Positions 34,595 to 44,352 of a stretch of 64,000 bases of DNA are shown piece after piece. The stretch lies in the NCBI GenBank assembly GCA_947626415.1, contig CANQSA010000009.1:1-64000 (forward strand). Direction: 5' to 3'. A program made the position numbers and the translations under genes. Below the pieces are notes generated by a model. It made no database searches. It was not told the DNA's origin and saw only the letters and a program-made list of their open reading frames with translations. This stretch comes from an uncultured Lachnospiraceae bacterium (GTDB lineage: Bacteria; Bacillota; Clostridia; Lachnospirales; Lachnospiraceae). Positions within the stretch are counted from its first letter, which is position 1; each line of letters begins with the position of its first letter.

Positions 34595-34652
34595 CGCACA
34601 GTTTATAACGGTATTTTTACCGGAGACAACAGATGGAAACGAGGCAGCTGAA

Positions 34653-34877
34653 ATGACATTACGGGAAGGAAAGATAAATCGGACTTATATTGTAGAAGAT
34701 GTAACGCTGGAGGATAAACTGATGGTGCGCCTGCAGGCGTTGGGGATGATCCCCGGCACACAGGTGGAGATCATCAACCAGAAGAGCAATGACAGTCTGA
34801 TGATCAAAGTAAGAGGGACCCGATTCGCGATCGGCAGACAAATCGCGGACGGAGTGAACGTACAGGAAATGCGCTAG
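34653..34877 (+). CDS. feoA: Ferrous iron transport protein A
   Basis: FeoA is a 74-residue SH3-like cytoplasmic protein that assists FeoB. The core LQALGMIPGTQVEII and the closing segment RGTRFAIGRQIADGV are characteristic. The upstream region contains TATAAC (34604-34609), but no well-spaced -35 box or Fur-type palindrome was found. It ends 32 bases before feoB, and a junction hairpin lies between. Confidence 0.92.
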   Translation: MTLREGKINRTYIVEDVTLEDKLMVRLQALGMIPGTQVEIINQKSNDSLMIKVRGTRFAIGRQIADGVNVQEMR

Positions 34878-34878
34878 A

Positions 34879-34905
34879 GAAACCGGGCGCGTTTCGGAAA
34901 GAAGG
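34879..34905 (+). promoter_or_regulatory. Junction hairpin before feoB
   Basis: GAAAC and GTTTC form a five-base stem around CGGGCGC. GGAAAGAAGG follows. The right arm TTTC could pair with GAAG in the ribosome binding site. The spacing matches the other junction hairpins although the arm sequence differs. Confidence 0.4.
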
Positions 34906-34909
34906 AACT

Positions 34910-36913
34910 ATGGCAAAGGTACAAGACGCCCCGATCCGGGTGGGGTTTATCGGCAACCCGAATTGCGGAAAGACGACATTATTTAATGCGATCACCGGCG
35001 CGAAGCTGAAGGTGGCAAACTGGCCGGGCGTTACAGTGGAAAAGGTGGAAGGCTCCGCGGTTTATCACGATCAGGAGATGAAACTGATCGATCTTCCGGG
35101 TATTTACAGTCTGACTTCCTATACGATGGAGGAGATCGTATCCCGGAACTGCATTTTATCGGATGAAGTGGATGTAGTAGTCAATGTAGTGGACGCTTCC
35201 TGTATGGAACGGAATCTGTATCTGACCATGCAGCTGGTAGAACTGGGGAAGCCCATCGTCGTTGCCCTGAATATGATGGATATCGTGGAAGAACGCGGCA
35301 TGGAGATTGATCTGCACCGTCTGCCGGAGATGCTGGGAGATGTGCCGGTGGTTCCGGTGTCGGCGCGGAAGCGGACCGGACTGGATACCCTGCTGCATGC
35401 GGTTGTGCATCATTTCCGGGAGCGGGAAGAACAGCGGGAAAATGTAATCAGTTATTCGGAGGATATCGAACAGCAGATCGCCGAAATGGAGACGGCGCTG
35501 ACGGCGGAGCATCCGGACTGGGGGCGGACGCGCTGGTATGCCATTAAGCTGCTGGAGCATGACGGGGAAGTGTTGAAGCAGGTATCTCCGTCTATTGCCG
35601 GGCTGGCGACGGAGAGTCTGGAAAAAGAGATCATTCAGGAGAAATACGCATATATTGAAGAAGTGATTCAGGACACCCTGCTGAATCGGGAAGAAAAGGC
35701 GATGCGGACGGAACGGATTGACCGGTGGCTGACGCACAGGATCTGGGGTCTCCCGATCTTTCTGGGGATTATGCTGCTGGTGTTTGCCCTTACATTCCTG
35801 GTGGGGGATTTCCTGAAAGGATATTTTGAGCAGGCGGTTGAAGCGCTGTCCGGCTGGGTGACGGACGGACTGCTGTATATCCATGCGGCGGACTGGATCA
35901 TTTCCCTGGTGGCAGACGGGATCATCGCCGGCGTCGGCGGGATCCTTACCTTTTTGCCCAATATTTTTATCCTGTTTCTGGCGCTGGCCATTCTGGAGGA
36001 CAGCGGCTATATGGCAAGAGTCGCCTATGTGATGGACGGGATCATGAGCCGGCTGGGAATGTCCGGAAAGGCGTTTCTGCCTATGATCCTAGGCTTTGGA
36101 TGCAGCGTGCCGGCGATCATGGCGACCCGGGCGCTGGAACGGGAAAAGGACCGGCGGAAGCTGATGATGGTCATTCCGTTTATGTCCTGTTCCGCCAGAG
36201 TTCCGGTATATGTATTGTTCGCCGGTATCTTTTTCGGCAGATATGCGTTTCTGGTCTCCTTCTCCATGTATGTGCTGGGGCTGGCGATCGCCATTCTGGT
36301 GGCAAAGATCGTAACCGTGATCCAGAAAAGCAGCGACAATACGCCGCTGCTCATTGAACTGCCGGAGTATAAAAGCCCCAATGCGCGGACGATTGCGATC
36401 TATGTGTGGGAAAAGATCAAGGATTATCTGACAAAGGCCGGAACCGTGATCTTTGTCGCGTCGATCATTTTGTGGTTTATTTTAAATTTCGGCATATCCG
36501 GCAAAGTGGACGACGTATCGCTGAGCTTTGGCTCTATGATCGGAAAATGGCTGGTACCGATCATGGCTCCGGCAGGGCTCGGCATGTGGCAGGTGGTTGT
36601 GGCGCTGATCTCCGGCTTGTCGGCTAAGGAAGTGGTAGTATCCAGTTTTGCCGTTTTGTACGGCGTCAGCAATATCAATTCGGACGCGGGAATGAGCCAG
36701 TTGTCGCAAATGCTGGCAGCGCAGAATTTCGGGATGCTGAACGCCTACTGCCTGATGCTGTTCGTACTTTTATATACGCCGTGTATCGCCACGATCGCTA
36801 CCATACGGAGCGAATCCCATTCGTGGAAATTCACCGGAAAGGTATTGCTTTTACAGCTTTTGATCGCCTGGCTGGCGGCCACCATTGTATTTCAGATCGG
36901 AAGTTTGTTTTGA
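34910..36913 (+). CDS. feoB: Ferrous iron transporter B
   Basis: FeoB imports Fe(II). The 667-residue protein has an N-terminal G domain with the P-loop GNPNCGKTT, the switch DLPGIYSL and the guanine motif NMMD. A helical spacer follows, then the membrane part with two Gate regions, seen as GFGCSVPAIMATR and GLSAKEVVVSS. The length is typical for Clostridia. It forms a pair with feoA. A new promoter overlaps its stop codon and drives the rubrerythrin gene. Confidence 0.96.
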   Translation: MAKVQDAPIRVGFIGNPNCGKTTLFNAITGAKLKVANWPGVTVEKVEGSAVYHDQEMKLIDLPGIYSLTSYTMEEIVSRNCILSDEVDVVVNVVDASCMERNLYLTMQLVELGKPIVVALNMMDIVEERGMEIDLHRLPEMLGDVPVVPVSARKRTGLDTLLHAVVHHFREREEQRENVISYSEDIEQQIAEMETALTAEHPDWGRTRWYAIKLLEHDGEVLKQVSPSIAGLATESLEKEIIQEKYAYIEEVIQDTLLNREEKAMRTERIDRWLTHRIWGLPIFLGIMLLVFALTFLVGDFLKGYFEQAVEALSGWVTDGLLYIHAADWIISLVADGIIAGVGGILTFLPNIFILFLALAILEDSGYMARVAYVMDGIMSRLGMSGKAFLPMILGFGCSVPAIMATRALEREKDRRKLMMVIPFMSCSARVPVYVLFAGIFFGRYAFLVSFSMYVLGLAIAILVAKIVTVIQKSSDNTPLLIELPEYKSPNARTIAIYVWEKIKDYLTKAGTVIFVASIILWFILNFGISGKVDDVSLSFGSMIGKWLVPIMAPAGLGMWQVVVALISGLSAKEVVVSSFAVLYGVSNINSDAGMSQLSQMLAAQNFGMLNAYCLMLFVLLYTPCIATIATIRSESHSWKFTGKVLLLQLLIAWLAATIVFQIGSLF

Positions 36914-36939
36914 CAAGCGGTGAGCCGGTCTGCTATAAT
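36910..36939 (+). promoter_or_regulatory. Promoter of the rubrerythrin-thioredoxin group
   Basis: TTGACA (36910-36915) and TATAAT (36934-36939) are spaced by 18 bases. The -35 box overlaps the end of feoB. Confidence 0.75.
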
Positions 36940-36971
36940 AAAACGGTAAATTTTGGGCATACTCTGTACTG

Positions 36972-37005
36972 CGGAGCGCATCGCCGCCATTGCGGAAACG
37001 CTCCG
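36972..37005 (+). promoter_or_regulatory. Leader hairpin before the rubrerythrin gene
   Basis: CGGAGCG (36972-36978) pairs perfectly with CGCTCCG (36999-37005) around a 20-base loop. The arm words are those of the junction hairpins, but here they lie in a 5' leader about 40 bases before the ribosome binding site. Confidence 0.5.
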
Positions 37006-37051
37006 GAATAAAGGACTGTGTGAAAGATCACGCCGGAAAGAGGTATGGAGT

Positions 37052-37675
37052 ATGGAATTTAAAGACAGCAAAACAAAAGAAAACTTAATGCGCGCGTTTG
37101 CGGGAGAAAGCCAGGCGCGAAACCGGTATACGTTTGCGGCCGAACAGGCAAAGAAGGCGAAGCTGCAGGTAGTTTCCTTCGTATTTACGTATACGGCGGA
37201 TCAGGAGAAGGCCCATGCGAAGGTTTTCTATGACCATTTGCGGGAATTGTCGGGAGAGACGATTTTCATTGACGGCGGATATCCGGTGGATATTACGGAA
37301 GATGTGGCGGACTTGCTGAGACGGGCGGAGCACAATGAGCATGAGGAAGCGGAAGACGTATATCCGGAGTTTGCCAGGATCGCGGAGGAAGAAGGATTTT
37401 CCAGAGTCGCGGCGTCTTTTCGCATGATCGCGGGCATTGAACGGGTTCATGAGCAGCGTTTCCGCAGGTTTGCGCAGTGGCTGGAAGAACAGAAACTGTT
37501 TGCGGAAGATTCGCAGCGGGCATGGATCTGTTTAAACTGCGGGTTTATTTATGAAGGGGAGCAGGTTCCGTTAAAATGTCCGGTCTGTGAACACGATCAG
37601 GGATATTTTGTACGGTTGGAACTGTCGCCCTATGCGGATGACAAAACAATACGGATCAGAAATGGAGAATCATGA
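37052..37675 (+). CDS. Rubrerythrin
   Basis: This 207-residue peroxidase protects anaerobes by reducing hydrogen peroxide. The N-terminal four-helix bundle carries diiron ligands, visible as the glutamate in FAGESQARN, in DQEKAHAKVF and in IERVHEQRF. A C-terminal rubredoxin-like domain has CLNCGF and CPVCEH for the FeS4 site. The ATG at 37052 follows GAAAGAGG. It is co-directed with trxA and trxB, three and twenty bases apart, and lies after feoAB. This suggests a combined iron and oxidative-stress unit. Confidence 0.93.
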   Translation: MEFKDSKTKENLMRAFAGESQARNRYTFAAEQAKKAKLQVVSFVFTYTADQEKAHAKVFYDHLRELSGETIFIDGGYPVDITEDVADLLRRAEHNEHEEAEDVYPEFARIAEEEGFSRVAASFRMIAGIERVHEQRFRRFAQWLEEQKLFAEDSQRAWICLNCGFIYEGEQVPLKCPVCEHDQGYFVRLELSPYADDKTIRIRNGES

Positions 37676-37678
37676 AAA

Positions 37679-37990
37679 ATGGAAATCAAGGTGATTACAA
37701 AGGAAACATTTGAAACAGAGGTACTGCAGGCCAAGGAGCCGGTGCTGGTGGACTTTTTCGCGGAGTGGTGCGGCCCCTGCAAAATGCTGGCGCCGATCCT
37801 GCATGAGATCGCAGAGGAAAAGAGCGATCTGAAGATCTGTAAGCTGGATATTGACCAGAATGTGGATCTGGCGCTGGAGTACGGCGTACAGGCAGTGCCT
37901 ACCATGATTTTGTTTCGGCAGGGAGAGGCTGCGCAGAAGATCGTGGGCCTTTGCAGTAAGGATGAACTGCTGCAGCAGCTGAGTCTGTAA
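37679..37990 (+). CDS. trxA: Thioredoxin
   Basis: This 103-residue thioredoxin has the redox motif WCGPC with cysteines at 31 and 34, and the cis-proline region AVPTMIL. The start lies three bases after the rubrerythrin stop, and GGAG sits inside the end of that gene. It is expected to be reduced by the TrxB encoded 20 bases downstream and to supply electrons to peroxidases and reductases. Confidence 0.95.
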   Translation: MEIKVITKETFETEVLQAKEPVLVDFFAEWCGPCKMLAPILHEIAEEKSDLKICKLDIDQNVDLALEYGVQAVPTMILFRQGEAAQKIVGLCSKDELLQQLSL

Positions 37991-38010
37991 TACGGAAATC
38001 GGAGAAATGG

Positions 38011-38919
38011 ATGATGGAACAATATGATGTGATCATTATCGGCGCCGGAACCGCGGGGCTGTCAGCTGCCATTTATGCGGCAAGGAGCGGAAAGCGGACG
38101 CTGGTGCTGGAAGGAAAAAGCTGCGGCGGACAGATCATCAATGCCAAAGCGGTTGTGAATTACCCCGGGATCAAACAGATCTCCGGGGTTGATTTTGCTA
38201 TGGGACTCTATGAACAGGCAGTGGAGGCCGGCGCAAAGGTCTTATTTCAGAAAGCGGTCAGGATTGAATTGGCAGACTCGAAGAAAATCGTGGCGACGGC
38301 AAAGCAAAATTATGCCTGCGGCGCGGTTATTCTGGCGATGGGAGCGAAAAACCGGCCGTTGGGGCTGGAACGGGAAGCGGAGCTGACGGGCAGCGGCGTA
38401 TCTTACTGTGCTACCTGCGACGGCGCATTTTACAAAGGGAAAAAGACAGCGGTCGTGGGCGGCGGCAATACGGCGCTGGAGGATGCGCTGGTTTTGTCCG
38501 AGTACTGTCAGAAGGTAACCCTGATCCATCGCCGGGACAGTTTCCGGGGTGAATGGCAGACCGTGCAGGAATTAAAAGAACGATCCAATGTGGAAATTCT
38601 GACCGATACGGTGGTAACGGCGCTGGAAGGGGATCGGCAGCTGACCGGGATTCGGGTTCGGAACCTGAAACAGGAAAAAGAGTGGGTGCTTCCGGTTCAC
38701 GGCTTATTCGCAGCAGTCGGACAGACCCCGCAGAGCGAACTGGTCCGGGACCTGGTGGAACTGGATGATTACGGATATATCAAAGCCGATGAATCCTGCC
38801 GGACAAGTCTGCCGGGGATTTTTGCAGCAGGAGACTGCCGTACCAAAGAAATTCGTCAGCTGGCAACGGCAGCAGCCGACGGGGTAACGGCGGCACTGGC
38901 GGCATGCCAATTAGCATAA
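38011..38919 (+). CDS. trxB: Thioredoxin reductase
   Basis: The protein has 302 residues with an FAD-binding GAGTAGLSAA motif at about 11-20. The redox pair is Cys133 and Cys136 in CATCDGAF. A second nucleotide motif GGGNTALEDAL follows, and GIFAAGDC lies near the C-terminus. It is a normal low-molecular-weight TrxB. Either of the first two ATG codons could start it. It closes the rubrerythrin-thioredoxin group. Confidence 0.94.
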   Translation: MMEQYDVIIIGAGTAGLSAAIYAARSGKRTLVLEGKSCGGQIINAKAVVNYPGIKQISGVDFAMGLYEQAVEAGAKVLFQKAVRIELADSKKIVATAKQNYACGAVILAMGAKNRPLGLEREAELTGSGVSYCATCDGAFYKGKKTAVVGGGNTALEDALVLSEYCQKVTLIHRRDSFRGEWQTVQELKERSNVEILTDTVVTALEGDRQLTGIRVRNLKQEKEWVLPVHGLFAAVGQTPQSELVRDLVELDDYGYIKADESCRTSLPGIFAAGDCRTKEIRQLATAAADGVTAALAACQLA

Positions 38920-38936
38920 GGAAAAGGATAAAACAG

Positions 38937-38965
38937 TTTTCATTTCATGAATTTTATGGTATCAT
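38937..38965 (+). promoter_or_regulatory. Promoter of the ABC exporter operon
   Basis: TATCAT (38960-38965) is preceded by TGG, an extended -10 element. TTTTCA (38937-38942) could be the -35 box at 17 bases. A hairpin formed by GGAAATTTCCG (38991-39001) and CGGAAATTCC (39013-39022) with a T-rich loop lies between the promoter and the ribosome binding site. Confidence 0.45.
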
Positions 38966-39035
38966 GTAGGAAAATTGTAAAAAACAGGCAGGAAATTTCC
39001 GATTTTTTTGTGCGGAAATTCCGGGAGGAGTACAA

Positions 39036-39989
39036 ATGGCACTGCAGGTACAGGAAATTATTAAGAAATATGGCGAAAATACGGTGGTGGACCGACTGTC
39101 CTTCACGATGGAGGATCCGGGCGTTTACGCGCTGCTCGGAAGAAACGGCGCAGGGAAGACGACAACGATTCGTATTATTTTGGGGATGCTGGCTTCGGAC
39201 GGGGGCAGCGTGCTCTGGAACGGGAAACCGTTAGATCCGATGCAGGTGAACGTAGGATATCTGGCGGAGGAACGCGGACTCTATCCTAAGTATACGCTGA
39301 TGGATCAGCTGCTTTATTTTGCCAGACTGAAAAATATGTCGGCACAGGAGGCAAAGCGGCAGATCGCTTACTGGGCAAAGAAGCTGGAAGTGGAGGAGTA
39401 TCTGTATCCTGCCACATCAGTGAAGAATTCCAAGGCAGGCAAGGGAAAGAAGATCCCATCCAGAAAGGCGGATGAACTTTCCAAAGGAAATCAGCAGAAG
39501 ATCCAGCTGATGGCCGCACTGCTCTCCGATCCGGATCTGATCGTGATGGATGAACCGTTAAGCGGTCTGGACCCGGTAAATGCGGATCTGTTTAAACAGA
39601 TCATTCATGAATGTATAGAGCGGGGCAAGTATATTATCATGTCCAGCCATCAAATGCCGACGATTGAAGAATTTTGCTCGGATATAACCATTTTAAATAG
39701 AGGACAGGCAGTGGTTCAGGGCAACTTAAATGAGATCAAGAAGAGTTACGGCAGGGTAAATCTGTTTGTGAAGGCAGACAGTTCTTTAGACCCGTATATC
39801 GCGAAAATGAATCTGACGGTGCAGGAAAAGACGCCGGACGGATATCATCTGAAGGTGACGGGAGAAACCCAGGCGGCAGAGTTCCTGCGGCTGCTGGTAA
39901 CAGAGCAGGTGCCGATCGTAAAGTATGAGCTGCGGGAGCCTTCTCTGCATGAGATTTTTGTGGAGAAAGTGGGTGCCGACAATGCGTAA
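39036..39989 (+). CDS. ABC transporter ATP-binding protein, Nat type
   Basis: This 317-residue ATPase has Walker A GRNGAGKT at 35-42, a signature LSKGNQQKIQL and Walker B LIVMDEPLSGLDP. A Lys/Ser-rich insertion (SVKNSKAGKGKK) lies just before the signature, and the last 80 residues match the DUF4162 tail of NatA-like proteins. GGGAGGAG precedes the ATG. It energises the two membrane proteins that follow and overlaps the first by eight bases. Confidence 0.92.
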   Translation: MALQVQEIIKKYGENTVVDRLSFTMEDPGVYALLGRNGAGKTTTIRIILGMLASDGGSVLWNGKPLDPMQVNVGYLAEERGLYPKYTLMDQLLYFARLKNMSAQEAKRQIAYWAKKLEVEEYLYPATSVKNSKAGKGKKIPSRKADELSKGNQQKIQLMAALLSDPDLIVMDEPLSGLDPVNADLFKQIIHECIERGKYIIMSSHQMPTIEEFCSDITILNRGQAVVQGNLNEIKKSYGRVNLFVKADSSLDPYIAKMNLTVQEKTPDGYHLKVTGETQAAEFLRLLVTEQVPIVKYELREPSLHEIFVEKVGADNA

Positions 39990-41313
39990 ACTGGACTTTC
40001 AGGGCTGGAAAAAGATTTATGGGTTTACACTGCGGCAGCAGTGGAAAAGCAAGACGGCCAGGATCATGACGGTAGTGTTTTTGCTGGTCGCGCTGTTTGC
40101 TCCGGTATTGATGGATCTGTTTTCCGATGAACACGAAACAGTGGGATCGTGTCCGGCAGAAACCATATCGGTTGCCGTACAAAACGGGGAAACGGAAGAT
40201 GGCGCAATGCAGACTTCCCTGGCGCAGTGGATGGAGGAGACGGATTATTTTAAAGAAACGGATATCGTATCGGCTGAAGAAAAGCCGCAGGCAGCGGTAG
40301 CAGTAACGGTGCAGCCCGGAAGTTATGAAATCGGCGTGACCTTTGATCCGGAATGTGACCTGAGCCGGGGCGAGGCGCAGGAACTGGCGGATTATCTGGA
40401 GCAGAACTGGAAACGGTATCTGGTCAGCGCGAACGGTTTGTCGCCGGATACGCTCGGGGCGGTCAGCCAGCCGGTAACCGTGAATGTGGAAGCGCTGGAA
40501 GATTCTCAGAATGAGGCGATCAGCCAGGCGGAATATTGGACTTCCTATACTTTGATTATGGCGCTGATCCTGATCTTATCTATTGGCGGTGAAGCGATAT
40601 CCGCGTCTGTTGTTATGGAGAAATCCTCCAAGGTAGTGGAGCTTTTGATGACTTCGGTCAAGCCGATGGCGATCGTGCTGGGCAAGGTACTGGCTATGAT
40701 CACATATCTGCTGATCCAGTTTGCCCTGGTTATTGCCGGCTTTTTTGTGGGCAGCACGGTTTATGATTCTGTAAAGGCGGGCAGCTTTCAGGGAATCCGG
40801 CTGCCGGAGGCCCTGCACAGTCTCATAGACGGCGGTCTGCCCGGCATCGCGCAAAACTGGCTGGTAGTGCCGGCAGTCATTGTGTTATGTCTGCTGGGAA
40901 TCCTGTTGTTTTCCATTGTGGCAGCGCTGGCAGGCGCTACGGTCAGCCGGATAGAGGAGCTGGCGGAGGGCTCCAAGATCTATGTGATCCTGCTGATGAT
41001 CTGCGCGTATGCCGGACTGATGCTCAGTATTACGGCAATGGACGGAATCAGTCCGGCGCTGATCTACGGAGCCAGTCTGTTTCCGTTTACCTCTGTTTTT
41101 GTGGCGCCGGCCTATGCGTTTTCCGGAAAGATCAGCATTTGGATTGTGCTGCTTGCCATTCTCCTGCTGATCGCTGCGATCTGGCTCGCGCTTCGCTTTG
41201 TGGCAGGCGTGTACGGATATCTGCTGTATTATAAAGGTTCCCCGGTAAAATTCAAGCAGCTGTGGAAGATTTCCGGTTTTGGAAAGCGCAAAGGAGGTGA
41301 TCTGCATGAATAA
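39982..41313 (+). CDS. ABC exporter permease, NatB/ABC-2 type (first)
   Basis: The product has 443 residues. One N-terminal helix is followed by a large extracellular domain (about 55-185) and then five to six helices in the C-terminal half. The segment EKSSKVVELLMTSVKP is the typical ABC-2 amphipathic region. The start ATGCGTAA overlaps the ATPase stop. Homologues export sodium or peptides; the substrate here is unknown. It overlaps the next permease by eight bases. Confidence 0.88.
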   Translation: MRKLDFQGWKKIYGFTLRQQWKSKTARIMTVVFLLVALFAPVLMDLFSDEHETVGSCPAETISVAVQNGETEDGAMQTSLAQWMEETDYFKETDIVSAEEKPQAAVAVTVQPGSYEIGVTFDPECDLSRGEAQELADYLEQNWKRYLVSANGLSPDTLGAVSQPVTVNVEALEDSQNEAISQAEYWTSYTLIMALILILSIGGEAISASVVMEKSSKVVELLMTSVKPMAIVLGKVLAMITYLLIQFALVIAGFFVGSTVYDSVKAGSFQGIRLPEALHSLIDGGLPGIAQNWLVVPAVIVLCLLGILLFSIVAALAGATVSRIEELAEGSKIYVILLMICAYAGLMLSITAMDGISPALIYGASLFPFTSVFVAPAYAFSGKISIWIVLLAILLLIAAIWLALRFVAGVYGYLLYYKGSPVKFKQLWKISGFGKRKGGDLHE

Positions 41314-42562
41314 CTGGAAGCAGGTATTTGGGTTTACCTTTCGGAATGCGGTAAAAGGAAAAGGCTTTCGGGCGGCCACCATTGGCGTCGCCGTATTTCT
41401 GTGCCTGCTCTTTGCGGGCATTAACCTGTATTTCGGATTTTCTTCGGATTCTGAGGAAACGGAGGATACGGGAATAGAAACCATCTATGTGCGGAACCGG
41501 ACGGAGATTACAGCGCCGGATTTCTCCCTGCTTGCGGCAATGAATCCGTCTTATGAAGGCGTGCGCGTTACAGAGATCGCGGATTCCGAGGAACAGCATA
41601 TTTCTCCGACGGAAGCCATTGCGGATGTGAGCATGACAGAAGAAGGCGCATTGGAGATCACCATGTTCAATTCCGGGGAGGAAACGGAGCTTTTTGAATA
41701 CGAAATGGAGGAGGCGGGCAGTCTGCTGGGTTCTCTGTTTCAGACCTATGCGGCTGTAGACGCAGGTCTTTCGCAGGAAAGCGCGGCTGCACTCCAATAT
41801 ACGGTGACGACGCATGTGCAGGCAATGGGGGAAGCGGAAAAAAGTATGGGGCAGACCTTATTTGAACTCTTTGCGCCTATGATTCTGTATTTTGTCATGT
41901 ATATGATGCTGCTGACCTACGGACAGAGTATCGGCAAGAGCATCATCGCGGAAAAATCCTCGAAACTGATGGAATTGCTGCTGACTTCGGTACGGCCGTA
42001 TGCGCTTGTGCTCGGAAAGATCGCGGCTATGATCTCGGTGGCGCTGCTGCAGTTTGCCGTCTGGATCGGCGGCGGGGTATTGGGATTTGTGATCGGACAT
42101 CTGATCGCGAAGGCGCAGAATCCGGAATATGAAAATCTGCTGCTGTCCCTGTTTGATCTGATGCGGGAAACCGGCGCAGGCAGCGCGTTTTCGGTGGGCG
42201 CGGCGATTGTTTCCGTTTTGATCCTGATCCTGGGATTTTCCTTCTATTGCATTTTTGTAGGTCAGGTGACTTCCTTTGTGGGAAGACCGGAAGAACTGTC
42301 TAATATAAGCGGCGCCTTTGTGCTGCCTATGGTAGTGTCTTTTATGCTGGCGTATCTGCTGCCGATGATCGGCGTGTCCGACTGGATTATGACGCTGCTC
42401 CGCTATATTCCGTTTACCGGCGCGTTTTTGCTGCCCGCGGATGTCCTGCTGGGAAATGTCACGCTGCCGGATACGATCATTCCGGCTGTGATTTTACTTG
42501 CGGCGTCGTGCATTTTGGTTTATACTACAGGTAATGTTTATAAGAAAAAGATTTTTGCGTAA
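41306..42562 (+). CDS. ABC exporter permease, NatB/ABC-2 type (second)
   Basis: This 418-residue protein has the same layout as the permease before it, with the motif EKSSKLMELLLTSVRP. The ATG at 41306 has AAGGAGGTGAT, the full complement of the 16S tail, and overlaps the upstream stop (ATGAATAA). The two permeases probably form a heterodimer. Their similarity suggests an old gene duplication. Confidence 0.88.
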   Translation: MNNWKQVFGFTFRNAVKGKGFRAATIGVAVFLCLLFAGINLYFGFSSDSEETEDTGIETIYVRNRTEITAPDFSLLAAMNPSYEGVRVTEIADSEEQHISPTEAIADVSMTEEGALEITMFNSGEETELFEYEMEEAGSLLGSLFQTYAAVDAGLSQESAAALQYTVTTHVQAMGEAEKSMGQTLFELFAPMILYFVMYMMLLTYGQSIGKSIIAEKSSKLMELLLTSVRPYALVLGKIAAMISVALLQFAVWIGGGVLGFVIGHLIAKAQNPEYENLLLSLFDLMRETGAGSAFSVGAAIVSVLILILGFSFYCIFVGQVTSFVGRPEELSNISGAFVLPMVVSFMLAYLLPMIGVSDWIMTLLRYIPFTGAFLLPADVLLGNVTLPDTIIPAVILLAASCILVYTTGNVYKKKIFA

Positions 42563-42588
42563 CGGCAGGATTCGGAAAGAGGTAGCGT

Positions 42589-42864
42589 ATGACGATTCAG
42601 GAAGTGAAAAAAGAATATAAAGGGGAGTATGACGGCGTGGAAGTTTACCGCTCCACGGACGGGACCAACCGGTTCCAAAAGAGCTGTCTGGAAGCAGTCA
42701 GGGACTACAGCGGAGAAGAGACGCTGGCTTCCAATTGGAGTTTTACTATTCTGACAGAAAAAGAATACACGAAGTCCATGCTGGCGGGGACGAAAACCAG
42801 AGCGGAATTTGAATTCTGGTACGGAGACAAAGACGCCAGTGTGCTGTGTATCATCATAAAATAA
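42589..42864 (+). CDS. Small conserved-looking protein of unknown function
   Basis: This 91-residue cytoplasmic protein has no recognised motif. It begins with a charged helix, [11 protein letters not shown], and ends in a beta-like segment [19 protein letters not shown] precedes the ATG. It lies 26 bases after the exporter and 20 bases before gltX, so it is cotranscribed with one or both. I cannot assign a function. Confidence 0.7.
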   Translation: MTIQEVKKEYKGEYDGVEVYRSTDGTNRFQKSCLEAVRDYSGEETLASNWSFTILTEKEYTKSMLAGTKTRAEFEFWYGDKDASVLCIIIK

Positions 42865-42884
42865 ATACCGGACAGGAGAAAATT

Positions 42885-44333
42885 ATGAAGATCAGAACCA
42901 GATATGCGCCCAGTCCCACGGGCAAAATGCATGTAGGAAATTTAAGAACGGCTTTGTATGAGTTTTTGATCGCGAAGCATGAAAATGGAGATTTTATTTT
43001 AAGAATTGAAGATACGGACCAGGAGCGGTTTGTAGAAGGCGCACTGGATATCATCTACCGCACGATGGAACAGGCCGGATTGGTTCATGACGAGGGACCG
43101 GATAAAGACGGCGGTTACGGCCCTTATGTGCAGAGTGAACGGCAGAAAAGCGGACTGTATCTGCAGTACGCAAAACAACTGGTGGAAAAAGGCGAGGCGT
43201 ATTACTGCTTCTGCGACAAGGAGCGGCTGGAGTCGTTAAAACAGACCATTGGCGACAAAGAGATCATGATGTATGACAAGCATTGTCTGCATTTGTCAAA
43301 GGAAGAGGTCGAAGCCAATCTGGCGGCAGGCAAGCCTTATGTGATCCGGCAGAATAACCCCACGGAGGGAACGACTACGTTCTATGACGATATTTACGGG
43401 GAGATCACCGTGGATAACAGCGAACTGGATGATATGATCCTGATTAAATCCGACGGATTTCCGACCTATAATTTTGCCAATGTGGTGGACGACCATCTGA
43501 TGGAGATCACCCATGTGGTACGGGGAAATGAATATATTTCTTCTTCTCCGAAGTATCAGCGCCTGTATGACGCGTTCGGCTGGAAAGCGCCGGTTTATGT
43601 TCATCTGCCGCTGATCACCGATGAAAATCACAGAAAGCTGGCAAAACGGAGCGGTCACGCCTCTTTTGAGGATTTGGTGGCGCAGGGATTTTTGCCGGAA
43701 GCGATCGTGAATTTTATCGCCCTGCTGGGCTGGAGCCCGGAGGAAGACCGGGAGATTTTCTCTTTGCAGGAGCTGATCGAGAAATTTGATTATCACAGAG
43801 TCAATAAATCTCCGTCTGTATTTGACATCAATAAGTTAAAGTGGATGAACGGGGAATACATTAAGGCGATGGATAATGAGAAATTCTATGAGATTGCCAT
43901 GCCGTATCTGGATGCTGTGGTGACGAAGGAACTGGATAAAAAGAAGATCCTGGATCTGGTGAAGACCAGAATCGAGGTGCTGCCGGAGATCGCGGACCAT
44001 GTGGATTTCTTCCAAGCGCTGCCGGATTACGATGCTTCCATGTACACCCATAAGAAGATGAAAACCAATGCGGAAAATTCGCTGGAGATCTTAAAAGAAG
44101 AGCTTGCCATTCTGGAGCAGCAGGAGGATTTCTCCATAGACGCGCTGCATGAGAGGCTGATGGCGTATATTGCGGAAAAAGGGATTAAAAACGGGACCGG
44201 TCTGTGGCCGATCCGGACCGCGGTATCCGGCAAGCAGACCACGCCCGGCGGCGCCTTTGAGATCATGGAGATCCTGGGCAGGGAAGAGAGTCTTGCACGG
44301 ATTCGCATCGGGATTGCAAAATTGGAGCAGTAA
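42885..44333 (+). CDS. gltX: Glutamyl-tRNA synthetase
   Basis: GltX charges tRNA with glutamate. The 482-residue class I enzyme begins at the ATG at 42885 after GACAGGAG, directly with [16 protein letters not shown], in which HVGN is the HIGH-type motif. The KMSKS-type motif reads KLAKRSG at about residues 250-256. The anticodon-binding helical part is complete. Whether it also charges tRNA-Gln cannot be decided here. The helicase gene starts 19 bases downstream. Confidence 0.95.
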   Translation: MKIRTRYAPSPTGKMHVGNLRTALYEFLIAKHENGDFILRIEDTDQERFVEGALDIIYRTMEQAGLVHDEGPDKDGGYGPYVQSERQKSGLYLQYAKQLVEKGEAYYCFCDKERLESLKQTIGDKEIMMYDKHCLHLSKEEVEANLAAGKPYVIRQNNPTEGTTTFYDDIYGEITVDNSELDDMILIKSDGFPTYNFANVVDDHLMEITHVVRGNEYISSSPKYQRLYDAFGWKAPVYVHLPLITDENHRKLAKRSGHASFEDLVAQGFLPEAIVNFIALLGWSPEEDREIFSLQELIEKFDYHRVNKSPSVFDINKLKWMNGEYIKAMDNEKFYEIAMPYLDAVVTKELDKKKILDLVKTRIEVLPEIADHVDFFQALPDYDASMYTHKKMKTNAENSLEILKEELAILEQQEDFSIDALHERLMAYIAEKGIKNGTGLWPIRTAVSGKQTTPGGAFEIMEILGREESLARIRIGIAKLEQ

Positions 44334-44352
44334 GGAAAGATTTCAGAAATAT

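Noticed and set aside
34577-34609. A possible feoA promoter made of TTGACA and TATAAC
   Set aside because: The spacing is 21 bases, too long, and the TTGACA lies within the arm of a perfect terminator stem.
44170-44352. A 61-codon N-terminal extension of the helicase
   Set aside because: It overlaps gltX in another frame, is rich in Arg and Pro, and the ATG at 44353 has a ribosome binding site and the family's usual N-terminus.
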